Part shown: positions 33,226-44,882 of the stretch, one piece after another
Layout: each line of letters begins with the position of its first letter
Numbering within the stretch: position 1 is the stretch's first letter
From: Didymodactylos carnosus
Taxonomy: Eukaryota > Rotifera > Eurotatoria > Philodinida > Philodinidae
NCBI GenBank assembly: GCA_905250885.1
Contig: CAJNOQ010000521.1
Coordinates: forward strand, 1-48,115
Direction: 5' to 3'
DNA: 48,115 bases
Notes under the pieces: generated by a model
What the model saw: only the letters and a program-made list of their open reading frames with translations
The model's database searches: none
Told to the model about the DNA's origin: nothing
Translations under genes and position numbers: made by a program

Positions 33226-34550
33226 CTAACGGGTGGCCTAGAAATAATAACACGCTTTTGCAACTTATTTCCGTGCGCTTAATTGAGGTTTTAAGACTCG
33301 ATTCTAGGCTCATCTCATAGAGAATTTTTTGCTCGATAAAATCCATTATCTTTGTTCATTATATATTATTTTATTATCTAAAATGATTGTGTAGAGTAAG
33401 AACACGTAAAAAGTATAACTGCGACTAATGGAACAGCTTGTATTTTTTTTTGTATTCGACATAATTGATTATTTAATAATGTTTCTGTCAGCTATTTATC
33501 ACAGGTACTATGCGTAAGGAAATCGTTTTGATTAATTAATTCACATTGAAAAATAATATTTTTCCTAATATTTAGCCACTAACAACTAATGGTCCTAATA
33601 TTACGGGGTTATTGATGTACCTATTTTTGTCTGTATCGTATGTTTCCAAGAATTCGTTCTGACTTCAAAAGACAAAAGATTTTCTGCTCTACAAAACCTT
33701 CTATGGCTGAGTGGTTATGTTGTTCGGCACGTGCTTCAAAGGTACTGTGTTCGAACCTCGGCGCCACCCGGTCATAGAATAACCTTGGACAAGTTACTAA
33801 CGGCTATTGTCTGGGATCACCCGTCCGATAGCATGCTCACTACGTTGTGACATACACGGGTACTTCGGTGCTAGTATGTGGTTAGTGAGTGTGTATGGGG
33901 AGCTCGAGCAATTGGGCGAAAAGAACTCTGTGTCAGGCTGGCCTTCTGTCCAGAGCTACAGCTAGTTTAGTGACTAGTAGAAGAACGGGTGACCGTCTCT
34001 GAAGATCATCACCTGTAGGGAAGATATCGGGCTTATCGAAACTGCTTCGGCAGCACCCTATACCGCAAGGTAGCCGCAAAGCGGGATCTTGTTCCTATAT
34101 CGCACACTTCCACAGCGTCATTTGGTTAGTCTTTTCCCTGCTTTTTTCAAAATCTCACGTTGTCAGAAAATGCTAATTAACTTGTGCACTAGAATATTTA
34201 GAATTGAAGTGACGAAACGGAAAAGCATCGTAGTCTGGATGATAGTCTTCAATCCACTGAACATTTTTATAGGATCCTCTTTTCTTAATTAGCATATTAT
34301 TTCTCGAAAAATTATACAAAAGCTAAAAAGCCATCAAAATTTTGATAATAAATCTCAGTTATACTCTTTATGTATCCTTACTATACACAATCATTTTAGA
34401 TAATAAAATAATGTATAATGAAAGAAGGTAATGAATTTTGTAGAGCAGAAAATTCTCTATCAAATGGGCGTAGAATGAAGTCTTAAAATCTCAGTTAAGT
34501 GTACGAAAATAAGTTGCCAAAGTGTGTTATTATTCTAGGCCACCCGTTAG
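33226..34550. mobile_element. Inverted-repeat element of about 1.3 kb carrying a nested SINE-like unit
   Basis: The left arm (33226 to about 33470) begins CTAACGGGTGGCCTAGAA; the right arm (about 34330-34550), reversed, begins identically. Pairing continues through CAACTTATTT, ATTTTATTATCTAAAATGATTGTGTA and AGTATAACTG at roughly 80 percent. The interval includes a tRNA-like unit at 33697. The right end abuts a hAT transposase fragment at 34552. Confidence 0.75.
33697..34110 (+). mobile_element. tRNA-headed SINE-like unit
   Basis: The head (about 33697-33768) has an RNA polymerase III A-box TGGCTGAGTGG (33704-33714) and a B-box GTGTTCGAACC (33747-33757), at tRNA spacing, but its stems pair poorly, so it is not a working tRNA. 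The following body of about 340 bp is GC-richer than its surroundings and ends in three small hairpins: CTGCTTCGGCAG, TACCGCAAGGTA and CCGCAAAGCGG. GCTTCGGCAGCAC, in the first hairpin, equals part of the U6 snRNA 5' stem-loop. No A-rich tail or target duplication was identified, so the right edge is approximate. Confidence 0.6.
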
Positions 34551-34551
34551 A

Positions 34552-34713
34552 AAATCCCTTTTGTCGAGCATGAAGTAATCTTTCATCAGTCATCATAGAC
34601 CTTAAACGATTCTTGATAAGTTTTAATCGCCTAAACGGACGTTCATTGCACGACTCTGTGACAGATAAAGATAAAAATGAATAAGCAATAAATAAATTTA
34701 GATTAATAGTATT
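34552..34713 (-). pseudogene. hAT transposase C-terminal dimerisation-domain remnant
   Basis: The minus-strand frame 34767-34495 contains SVTESCNERPFRRLKLIKNR followed by LRSMMTDERL. This matches the conserved hAT C-terminal block (S-x-x-x-ERxFS-x-LKxIKxxLRxxMxxxRL) with ERxFS altered to ERPFR. The similarity begins only about 20 residues before the block and stops where the neighbouring inverted-repeat element starts, so the copy is broken by it. It is the only transposase piece seen in the window. Confidence 0.7.
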
Positions 34714-34797
34714 ATTGATATCAATTTGAGCTTTTTTTCTCTCTGAAGGAAAAATGGGAGAAAGCACGTTTTCGTTAAATAACAGAGGATAAAATAA

Positions 34798-35431
34798 TAA
34801 ATGGGCTCGGAAAAACGAGATATTTGAGTTCGATTGTAATATAATTATATTTTATTTAAATAAATGAGAATTTTGAGCTCAGACAGTAATTTATACTCTG
34901 AAAAGATATAAATGAGCTTAGTTAATTTTATTTTTGACAATAAAAAGAGAGAAATGAGCTCGATAATTAATTAATGATTTGTGTAGTATATTTAACACGA
35001 AAGAATAGTTTTGGAACCAAAAAAGTGCTAGATTACAATAGTTTTTCTCTAATATTCATTCTTTTTTTAAAGCTAATTTAACTTTCTTTGGGCGCTTTCC
35101 ACTTATTATCCCACGGGCCTATGGAACTGAATGAACATTTTCTACAGCATACTTTTACATTTTACATTCACAAGTCTTTGCTTAATTTCTATAAATTGAT
35201 AACGTTTTTATGCTCAAATACCTACATCAGTCTGTACTCATGTCCCATCGGTACATTCTCAATTAAATCAGTCCTTTCATTGTCTCGTTGAGCTAAACTT
35301 TGCTTAAATATACTTTGTAATTGACAAAATCATTAATTAATTATCTTAAATTAATTACCGAACTCATTTCTCTCATTTTAAAGCCAATTAAACACTTCAA
35401 GTTCAAATATCTTTTCTTTCCGAGCTCATTT
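34798..35431. repeat. Foldback repeat with AAATGAGCTC words
   Basis: AAATGAGCTC or close variants recur at about 34799, 34863, 34909 and 34951 in one orientation and at about 35365 and 35421 in the other. The outermost pair reads ATGGGCTCGGAAA and, reversed, ATGAGCTCGGAAA, so the tract can fold back on itself. No coding capacity. Frames at 35088-35291 and 35321-35512 are not supported. Confidence 0.5.
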
Positions 35432-36695
35432 AATTTCACGTCCAATAACGGATGGCTCAAAATGTATTATACTGCTGGTATTTTCAATTTTTCTCTTCTT
35501 TCTTATAATTAACCGAGTAAACTTTTTTACCAAAATATAGCACGTACAATTCTCTACTTTTTTATTGCAAAATTCGAAGGTGGAAAATGAGAAATCTTAT
35601 GAAATACGAAAATTCAGAAAAAATAATGCCTTTTCTAATAGAGAACTACATTTTTTCGAATGGTTTCACAAGCATCAGAGCGCGGTTTGAGTATACTTTT
35701 TGTAGTTTCAAGTGTGATCTCTCTCATGGAATACAACAAAATTTGTTTTGAGTGAAAATATCCGACTCCAAAGATTGACTTATCGGAAATCCGCGAAAAG
35801 AGTAAATGATTTCGGCTTTATCTACATATGATAAGAAAAGAAGTTTTTTTTTCAAATCTTACCGATTCCACAATATAGACTAATCATTGGTCTTCAAAGT
35901 GAAAAATAATTCAATCTGAAAGGCTCAAGTTTGACTAGACTATACTTATTTTATCGAATGATGTAAATTCCTGGCCAAAAATCATCATTTATAGAAAATC
36001 TTCAAGGAAAAATCGTTACTCTTACGCCCTCAGTTCTAGCCGTAAAAAATTTTTAATCATAGATAAAAGACAGAGTTTTCCAAGGCCTACACGATAACTA
36101 CTTCAGCTTTAATGTTGAGCGGAGAAAACTTAAGAGGCGGCTGTTTAACTTATTTTTTCTAAATTTTCCTACTTCATAAGATTTTCTTCGGATTTTGCAA
36201 TGAAACAGTCAATATACATATTTTGTAGAGAATTGAACACGCTATTCGATTCGCTACCAAATCTGGGCAAAGATGAAATTTTTTGGAGAAAAGAGATTTT
36301 TAAAGAGAAAATATTTACTTGAAAAGCAGCAGGAGTGCACACTCTCTCTCCCTCCTCTCCTTATAGCCAAGGTCCTGGATATTTCAATAAGTGAATGATC
36401 GAAATGAAAAAGGATTAATAGAGCTTCATTTAAGTGAATAATTTGAACGGTTTTCGTACAAAATAACCAGCAACCAAATATTGATGCGACTCACGTGTCA
36501 TCATATTTTTCTTTCCAAACGCTTGTTTAGTGCGATGACCAAACATGAAATTTTAACCTGATACGCAGCATGTCCTACAGAATTTTGATAATAGTTTCTA
36601 ATGTATCAGTACGACAGTGAAAAAGATAAATGTATTGCCTATTACATCTTAGAAACGATGGGATCCGTGATTTTTTCAACTAAAAAAATCATGCA
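35432..36695. other. No gene recognised
   Basis: AT-rich DNA with no supported frame, RNA or repeat. Confidence 0.5.
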
Positions 36696-37735
36696 ACTGA
36701 GCTTGGTTTTACCGAAAAATCTTAATTGATTTGAAATAAGGTAATGAGCTCGAAAAGTTAGTTGAATGATATTTAAACCGGATCGAGTAATCATGACTAA
36801 ATATGTCTATAATAACAACTAGAGAAAGTTCTTTGAAGTAATAAAGTTGTAGAGCGTGAATAAGATAGACACGCTGCCATTGTATCAAATATTTCTTCTT
36901 CTACACATTATGTCTCATCGTACTTGACACGAACCTTTCCATGGCAATAATTTTAACAAATAAATGATACAAAATAATGTATCACCATATTGTACCGAAC
37001 AATTTAAAAGTATTTATCATTGCTCTGATCAGAACAATGATACTTTCTGTACTCAAGTACCAAAGCAAATATCACCTATGGGAAAAATCTAAATACATTT
37101 CGTCTATAATCGGGCGATACACGACTAGTTGCCATCTAGATTACTAGTTGGAAAAGGGACTTTTAACTAGATACGTCTGCAGGTGCATTGAGTAATAATT
37201 AAATCGATCGATTATCGGGTAATAAATCGATAGTTGCAACTAGAAAAAATCTGGTAATCGCCCAATTACTGGATTTCCATTGTCGTTACACAGTAGTTGC
37301 AATCGAGTAAAAATCTAGTAATCTAGATGAATCGGGCGATACTAGACTTTTTTTTGACGCCTGGGTACAGAAACTAACCAACTTGCGTTAATCAATTGGA
37401 ATCAAAACAACCGTCAGACGGTGGATATTTATTATACAAAACGAAGCCTTCCATGCGTTACGCAAAAGATTAAAGAATTTTGTTTGGATGTTATTTATTC
37501 ACGAACATATTATATGTTTGCTTGTTTATTTTAAAATAAGTCTTAATTAGACATCATCATTTGCGTACGGGTAACCAGTGGAAATATTTTCGAGCTCAGT
37601 TTTCTGCTTTGAAATAAGTTTTTGAATTAATTAACTTTTTTTCTCAAACTCATTTATCTTATTTCAAATCAATTAAACTTTTCTATTAAAACACAGATTA
37701 CTTACATAATTTTTTTCTCAATTAAGCTCACTGAG
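36696..37735. repeat. Second foldback repeat of the AAATGAGCTC type
   Basis: At 36733-36760 TTAATTGATTTGAAATAAGG leads into TAATGAGCTCG; the reverse of 37640-37680 reads TTAATTGATTTGAAATAAGA then TAAATGAGTTTGAG. ACTGAGC words mark both outer parts. Related to the repeat at 34798-35431, so these may be parts of one larger broken element. Confidence 0.45.
37108..37346. repeat. Short repeat unit with AATCGGGCGATAC at both ends
   Basis: AATCGGGCGATAC occurs at 37108-37120 and, directly repeated, at 37330-37342. Between them are several ATCTAGTAATCTAGAT and TAGTTGCAA words and an inverted GGTAATCGCCCAATTAC. Nothing codes. It sits inside the 36.7-37.7 kb foldback tract, so probably a nested insertion. 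Confidence 0.45.
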
Positions 37736-38727
37736 TGCAAAAGCCATTTAACCGAGTATAGTACTAATCATTGTCATAAAATGAGTAAAACAATGTATAG
37801 TCTGCATGCATAATAATGCATCTGTGATTGATTGACAGTTCAATGTCACTTCTTACTCGATGAAGCGTCTTCATGACGCCGAGTGTCCACATGCTACAAA
37901 AAGCTAGTTTTCGTGTATTCGGTACCTGATTGATTATTCAAGAAAAATGTAACATAAAATAAACTTCATCGTGAAATTTTAGTATGCTTTGTGATTAGAG
38001 CGTGTCTCATCATCTCTGTATCATTTTTTAACATCATTTACTTCAATATTGAATGCACTCCGCTGTTTTCTGAATATTTTCTACAGTGGTAGCTGAAAAC
38101 ATCGTAATATAAAAAATTAATTTCAAAAGTAAAATTTTGTACAGATCTTTGAAAGACCAGCTCAAAAAATTTTCAAAGATTCCAATATCAATATGTATGT
38201 TTTTTCATGTGAACGGCTAATTCAGACGTGTCCACTTTTAAATTAGAACTTAAAAACAAATTCTCCATTTTTAAGAGTTACGTCACGGCATCGAATCTCC
38301 TGGAAGCTGCAACGGTAGTATAGCATAGAGGCGAAATCTTAATCCGCTCACGAAACTGTTTATTGAAATCGTTGAAACTGCTGAAAATGAAGGTGACATG
38401 TGGGGGTCCATCCTAAACACAACTCTTCGATCTACGATCTACCCAAGTAAAACACCTCCATATTGCTATGTAAATGCTTATAGATTTCAGCTACTTTTTC
38501 AACGATCCTCACAGAATCTTCACTTTGAAAAATATTTGAAGATGTTCTCCATTTTCTCTGTCGATTGACCAAGACAGCGAGTCTTTATTTTCTTTCTATC
38601 CAACGTTAATCAAAACACATTAGAGTACATTCTATTTTCAACTCGATACTAATCATACTAAACAGAATATATAATCTTGTGACTCGCTGTCTTAGCTACT
38701 AAAGCACTTATCACAGGACTCTGAATA
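37736..38727. other. No gene recognised; 3' flank of the secreted-protein gene
   Basis: AT-rich DNA with nothing supported. Confidence 0.5.
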
Positions 38728-38733
38728 TTTATT
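38728..38733 (-). terminator. Polyadenylation signal AATAAA for the His/Gly-rich gene
   Basis: AATAAA on the minus strand, 62 nt after the stop codon at 38796-38798. Plausible but not certain, because the hexamer is common in AT-rich DNA. Confidence 0.4.
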
Positions 38734-38795
38734 TCTCAAAACTCTAATATCTTCAATTGTGTAGTTACATAGAAAAAAAGACATTACAGTAGAAG

Positions 38796-41700
38796 CTAAA
38801 CTTTGCTTTTATCATTTGAATCTGGTAAGAGGTTCTGAGATTGTGCGGCCATATCTTGCCATCCTTGTACCACTAACGGATTCGTTGAATATTCTTTGTT
38901 ATTAAAAATAACATGTCCATCATTAACGACGGGTAGTTGTGATTGTTGTTGTAATACAGATGATGGTGCTTGCTGATCAGTCGGATTAAAATATCGGGTT
39001 TGAACAGCATTCATACCTGAAAAATCCGACTGTAATTAGATCAATTTACATAGAGAAAGTAAATAGTAACTTCACCTAATGTATCTTTCGACGAATCACC
39101 TGGTAAGAGTGGTTGATTAAACATTCGATGATCCATATTGTGCTCATCTAACGAATTCGATTGTGCTGCGGGATTCGGTATTGGATCAATGAATTGGGCA
39201 GAAACACCACGTTTTGTTGGATCTAATGATGCGTCCAGTGATGGACCCTGTGGATTACGTAAAGAATCTATATCTGATGATAAACCGGACGATGGTGATG
39301 GGGCAGATGAGTCTGAGCGACTTGTTATTGGATGATTACTTGGTGAATCGGGTAATACTGAACGAACATGGTCATCATGTAGACCTGAACCTTCAGAGAA
39401 AGATATTGTATTATGAAACAGGACAAAGTCATTTGTTACCTGCTGCCGTTCCCACATAACTAGCGCCTGGTATTGACGAGACCAGTGGTGAATGACCACC
39501 CCACACATTATGATCAAATAAATCAAGAAAAAGGAAAATATTTTTGAAATAATTTTTACAATGTAACAGAAAAATAGTTACTCTGCATTGCGCTCCACGG
39601 ATTCGAATATGTGTTTTGATATGGACGATAATTTCCGTTCATATTGTGCATCCAATGTAAAAATGGATAAGAATTACCACCAAAACCGTAACCACTACCA
39701 TATCCACTACCATAGCTATTAGAACGCATGAGAACATAAGATGTTTGAAAAATAATATTTTCTCACCCGTATGCATTGTGCGATGGCCACCATTGATGAC
39801 CTAAAACGGTATAAACAATTGGTTAGAGTAATAATGATGTAATCACTCACTTACCCGCACCATACATATTAAATCCATAAGGATAAGTGTTACCGAAACC
39901 CCAGCCATGATGACCCAGATCACCCGCATGAAAACCATGTTGTCTGTGCATACTACCATAAATTCCTAAATATTTTGTTGTCTACTATATTCGTCAAATC
40001 TAAATGTCCTCAACTAACCCCCATAATGATGTGGTTCATAGTGTATATCATGGTGATAATCATCAATACCATGATGATACCCACCCATGGCGTACTGTTG
40101 ACTTGGTAATGAAACATGATGTGATCGTCTCACGTAAGTATCATGAGGTACAACATGATGGTGTCTGTATATGATCGGTTTACGATAGATAATTGGTTGA
40201 TGATAATGCATATCGTGAATAACGTGCTGACGAACTAGAATACAAATAGTAACAGTGTGTTATATACTAATATAATTCTTCAAATTAGAATTTTTCTTAC
40301 TGAGTGGATGATGAATATCTGTATGAACTGGTACACGCATTAAATATGGATGATGATGAATAAACCGTTGAACATCTAAACGAATGAATATGGTTAAACT
40401 AAATAAATCTTTTTTTATGAAGACCAGGCTTACAGTGTCCTCCACGACTAAAGAAGACTGGACCATGCGCTAAACAGGAAAAAAGAGAAAAAAGACAACA
40501 GTGTTATGTGTTACCCAAGAGAAAATAGATAACATTACTATGTGGATGGGCACCGATTGCCCATGGTTCAGTTCCATGAGAATGATAACCCATGCCAATA
40601 TGACCTCCTATAAATAACATTTCATCATACTGATTCGATTTCATCAAGTTTAGGAAAAAAATGGCAGATAAACTGTTGAGATGCAGTATGATATAAACGT
40701 CTATCTGAAAAGAGACTGTTATCGAGCCTTTCACTGTTTCACAAATTTAGTTTCTAATTATTGAAAGCACAAATATTGAAATAGTTCGTAGAATATTGTT
40801 GACAAAAATCTCATCATGAATTAAGAGTATAGGTGAGTGTTTTATCAAAGGGAAAGTACACATACAGTATGAATAAGTTTCGCAAGAAAAACAAAATCTC
40901 TGAACAGTATCAGCCTCATTTGCTTGCAGATTAATCAAAGTCTCGTAAATAACGTTTTTATGCATAAGCATCATGGTTATTATCATACCGACACTTAATT
41001 ATACCCCTTTCGACACGTAAAAATATAGTTAATTTTATTTCATTTTAACCCTTTACCCCCCATAGCAGTTCCAGAAGAGCCACTGACAAAATAACTTTAT
41101 TAATAGAGTACTAGCCCCCCTAGTATGCCAATGGTGCGGTCTGATCCACCGAATGTCCTGGTCCTAGAGTAGGGCGATTTGATTGATTCCACAATCCTGT
41201 GGTGGAGGAAGAGAATTAAACTACATTGTAATACTTGATTTCTTCGACCACATTATTGAGTGGGCCGAAGCAACACCTACCTCGAGCTATTAGAGTAACG
41301 GAAAAAAGGCAAGGAGTGAACCGATAAAATTTAAAACCAAAGAATACATGTATTTTTTATACGTATTGTCAAGTTATAGCCTAGTTTGCTCTGAGCCGTT
41401 TTATAACCTCTGAAGAAATGTAATTATTCATAAATACGATTTCGACTTGTCATGAGTTGAGCTTTATAATACATGTATTAACTCTGTACTTGATTGCCCT
41501 CCATCTGCCACATAGTGGCTACATGTTCAGTTGTGTCCCTTTGTATGTGTAATTCGCGAAGTTCTTATGAAACTTTCGAAACATAATTAATTCACTAGAG
41601 GGCTTCTTCATCAACTAATATCACACAGCAATTCCAAAAAATCTCTGTTGGCTACTAGTAGAGAACATTTTGTTTCAAAATTTTCGATTTTTTTCATTTT

Positions 41701-43472
41701 TTCAAAATTATTGATTTTGTAGACCCGATATTTCAGTAACGAAGCAATGAAGAGAAATGTTCTTTTTACCAAGCGATAGTCCATGAAGTTTCCTACAGAA
41801 AAGGTTCTTATCGTTTTTGAATCCGATGCTTCCTTTAGTTTCTGCAATTGTTCTACAAATGGTCACTCCAGTGACCAAGGGGGGGTAAAGGGTTAAAAGA
41901 CGTTGAAGATAAAGAAAACCAAAATCTCGAATATCATCAAGAAGAAAAAAACAAAATAGATAGGGTATCGCCGTTTTCTGTTAATGAAATGTACTAGCAA
42001 ACTAGCACTGAAAGTTTTTAGAGTTATATGATTGTTTAGAAAATGCTTGTACGTTAAATTGGAACGAAGTATGTCAAACGTCACTATGTTATATCGAGTC
42101 AAAATTCAGCATTTTATTACACTTTAAAGCGAATGTTTATTTCCATTTATGAAATTCAATTGTAAAGTCTCATTTTATAAATTCGATGATAGAACTAACT
42201 AACAAAACTAGTCTTTCAACTTCCTCCCTCCTGATCAATCTTACTAGAATATACTACTGCCAAGTAGAACTTCTTATGTAAACGGCGATTGTTAGTTCCG
42301 TTTTCTTGGAGAAACAATTAACCTACGCTGATGAAAATTCTCAATTTCTACTGAAAATATCGATCTTTTCCAGAACACCATACAGCTAGTTTAAGATTTT
42401 TTTCCTGATGAAATTTTACTTTCTTCCAAAGACGATAAGTCTCCAGGTTTGAAGTGAAAGTCAGACAATGGCTATCAAAACTTCATAAAACTATTCTTTT
42501 ATAACCTTTTTTTATAAGAATAACTGACAACTAAGACATACCATATCTACGGTAACCAAATCGTCCTCTGTGTCCCCAATGTCGTCGATAGAACCCATGC
42601 GGATGTCCATAGTGTGGTTCATAGAAATTATGTGAATGATGTATTGCATAAGTGGGTATATCACTGTGGAGACCTCCTAATAAAAATAAAAATAATAATA
42701 ATAGTAAATAGGAATACCATTAAATCATTATCATCATTGATGACGTACTTCCACCCGGTGACAGAATTCTTCTTAGCATTGATTTCAATTTTGTACGTAA
42801 TGTATGTTCTTCACCAGCTTCATCCAGACTACCTAGCGATAGATAATAATGCGAAACTTAGTTTTGCCGTTATTAAAACGTTCTAAACGTTTCCATACTT
42901 AAGAAACCCTTACTTCCTTCCCCACCTTTTCTATCGCTACTTGTGCTGCCACTCGATACTGCACCTAAAAAATTTGAAAAGAACGTGAAGACGTGTAGAG
43001 GATATAGCGAAAAGAAATTAATAGTAAACGTTCATACCCGAATCAGACGCAGCTGTAATAGAAAGTCTAGTAATTAGAGTCATTAACGATCAATAAAGAG
43101 AGGATATGTTCTACCTGAAGCAGCTGAATCGGGAATAGGAGAATCGCCTTGGTTGTCTCGTCGTTTTTCCGATCGTACATTTGTGGACTGCATATTCAAC
43201 TTTTTTCCTCCTGGTGATGATGAATCATCACGTCGACTCTTAGGTGAATTATGAAGAAATTTTGTTTGCCGTTGTTCTTCTTCAATACCTACTTCATCAT
43301 CATTTTCGACGGCAACTGGTGTTGAAACTGTTGCTCCTTTATTTGCAATAGTTGCTGCATAAACTATATTAAATACAATTGCGAATGATAATAATTGTAT
43401 CACCAATCTGAATATAAAAACAAGAGAAAAAAATTTTTAGGCTATTAAATTAATTACATACCTTAACTTCAT
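38796..43472 (-). CDS. Secreted His/Gly/Tyr-rich modular protein, 16 exons, family unknown
   Basis: Exons (minus): 43472-43462, 43407-43115, 43052-43038, 42964-42914, 42832-42749, 42676-42542, 40607-40539, 40469-40434, 40375-40301, 40234-40019, 39965-39855, 39800-39767, 39715-39582, 39523-39440, 39390-39076, 39016-38796; 1884 nt, 627 aa. I do not recognise the family. MKLRLVIQLLSFAIVFNIVYA is a clear signal peptide (cleavage near Ala21), begun by an 11-nt exon. Residues 22-151 are polar, charged and Ser-rich; about 152-421 are rich in His, Tyr and Gly with pairs such as HHYGG, YHHGIDDYHH and GYGSGYGFGG; the tail is Ser/Pro/Asn/Asp-rich. No Cys-rich fold or enzyme motif appears. Most introns are 49-81 nt and phase 1; intron 6 is 1934 nt. 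Intron 13 lacks a terminal AG (ends TTCTTG), with frame preserved exactly there. A structural, metal-binding or matrix protein is possible by composition, but that is inference. Confidence 0.82.
41045..41896. mobile_element. piggyBac-type non-autonomous element, 844 bp, in intron 6
   Basis: TTAA flanks both ends (41045-41048, 41893-41896). Termini are inverted repeats: CCCTTTACCCCCC at left and GGGGGGTAAAGGG at right, within longer G/C runs. TTAA plus a CCC-start terminus is the piggyBac pattern. Interior has no transposase; a minus frame at 41611-41847 lacks motifs. It lies in the only long intron of the secreted-protein gene and accounts for nearly half of its length. Its ends differ entirely from the 8314-8569 unit, so a separate family. 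Confidence 0.87.
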
Positions 43473-44283
43473 ACTATACGTCCATTATCTTTTTAGTTAC
43501 TTTAATAGTAAAAGGAGCATAATATCTACATAATTTGATAGAGACAGAGAGAAAGAAACGATAAAGCATGGCAACTAGATATTCCACTAATTGAATTTGT
43601 CAGCTTATTTCTCGATATGTATGCATGTACAATAAGTCAGATAATCTATCGTCCGTTGAAAAAATTAACTGTTTGTATTCTCTAATAAAAAAGTGTCGAA
43701 GCTGAAGGGTACGGTGGCTCTTTCGTAACCATCAGAAGGCGCCATGATGAACTTAACCTTTACCAGTTTTAGCAGTGAAAAAGGATAAACGCACGAATTT
43801 ATTTACGCGTTATCCAGTAAGAGATATGGTTTCGTGATTAAACAGGCACCTACTATTACTTAAAACAAACACTTTACAATTTATTCGTCGACAAAATGAG
43901 CTTACAACACTTTCGGTCTCTTATTTGTGACCAAATAGAGATTTGAATAAGCGCATTGTGGTCTATGTCCGAATTTCTGCGCGAATTTTTTATTTTCAGT
44001 TCTTTTACGATATTTCCATTGACGAAACTAATAGAACTCATGAACGAATCGACGAGAGTGTGAAACAATGTTCGTGCTGTTTCTGTCTATTTACTTATGA
44101 TTATACTTACGAGGAAACCACTCTAACTATCCCATCGCTTTTTCACGAAACCTGGTGAACAATAAGTAATCGACTGTGCTGAATCCGAATATCATAGTGG
44201 TTTGGGCGTCTAGGTCTCTAGAGATCGTTTTTCTGGAACACCAGTTTTTCAGAAACTCTAAAAGAGAGTCCAAATCTTTCGTA
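43473..44283. other. No gene recognised; upstream of the secreted-protein gene
   Basis: The 5' flank of the minus-strand secreted-protein gene, presumably with its promoter. No TATA-like element can be told apart from AT-rich background, and no supported frame is present. Confidence 0.45.
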
Positions 44284-44534
44284 GTGAGGCATAATTGTAG
44301 CCCGTACATTTCCGATTAAAATGCGACATCTCTTAGCTCTACACGACCTTTCTTTCCAAAGTTATAGAATTTACAAGGACAGCTTCTAACGTTCATTGTC
44401 AGCTCAAAGCTACCGAAACAGGAAGAAATTAATTTCGAGCTTTGCTTATAAATTCTATAACTTTAGCAAGAAAGATCGTGCAGAGAAGGGAGATGTCTCG
44501 TTTTAATCAGACTTTCGCGGGCTATAGTCGTGAC
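44284..44534. repeat. Hairpin element with arms of about 90 bp
   Basis: 44284-44376 and 44445-44534 are inverted copies: shared words include TGTAGCCCG, CGATTAAAA, CGACATCTC and AAAGTTATAGAATTTA, about 75-80 percent in agreement. The loop is roughly 70 nt. No coding role. Probably a decayed foldback transposon. Confidence 0.65.
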
Positions 44535-44787
44535 TTCTTTAGAAAAACTATTGGGGTTTTTTCGAGGTTGCATAATTGCATAATTTTTAAACTTAGAAAC
44601 AAAATGTCATCCCATAACCGATTAAAGCCTGGCGGATGTTTTCTATTAATACAAACACCGTCAAGATTTTCAAAGAGCAAATATCGGCCATTTCTAAACA
44701 AACTGCTACCTTAAGTTCCATTGTAACTCATATTTGCATCATCTATCGTCAATCAACTAACGCTTTCCCTGCACTAGATTGGATTTG

Positions 44788-44882
44788 TATAAAACCCCTT
44801 TCAGAAACATATGTGTGAATATCACATAGCTCTTTGGATCTTACAAAGGAGGTGTCACAGTGGGTTAAAGAGTAGTAAACTA
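44788..44882 (+). repeat. 95-bp direct repeat, left copy
   Basis: Matches 46611-46705 at 91 of 95 positions, same orientation, 1728 bp apart. It contains CCCCTTTCAGAAACATATGT and GGAGGTGTCACAGTGGGTTA. Both strands are open across it in both copies. It might be a captured exon or a short interspersed repeat; I do not recognise it. Confidence 0.85.

Noticed and set aside
33697..33768. Functional tRNA gene
   Set aside because: A and B boxes are present but the acceptor, anticodon and T stems do not pair properly and the body continues as a SINE-like unit.
39138..39459. Two plus-strand open frames
   Set aside because: They are antisense to exon 15 of the secreted-protein gene, whose minus-strand reading has consistent splice sites.
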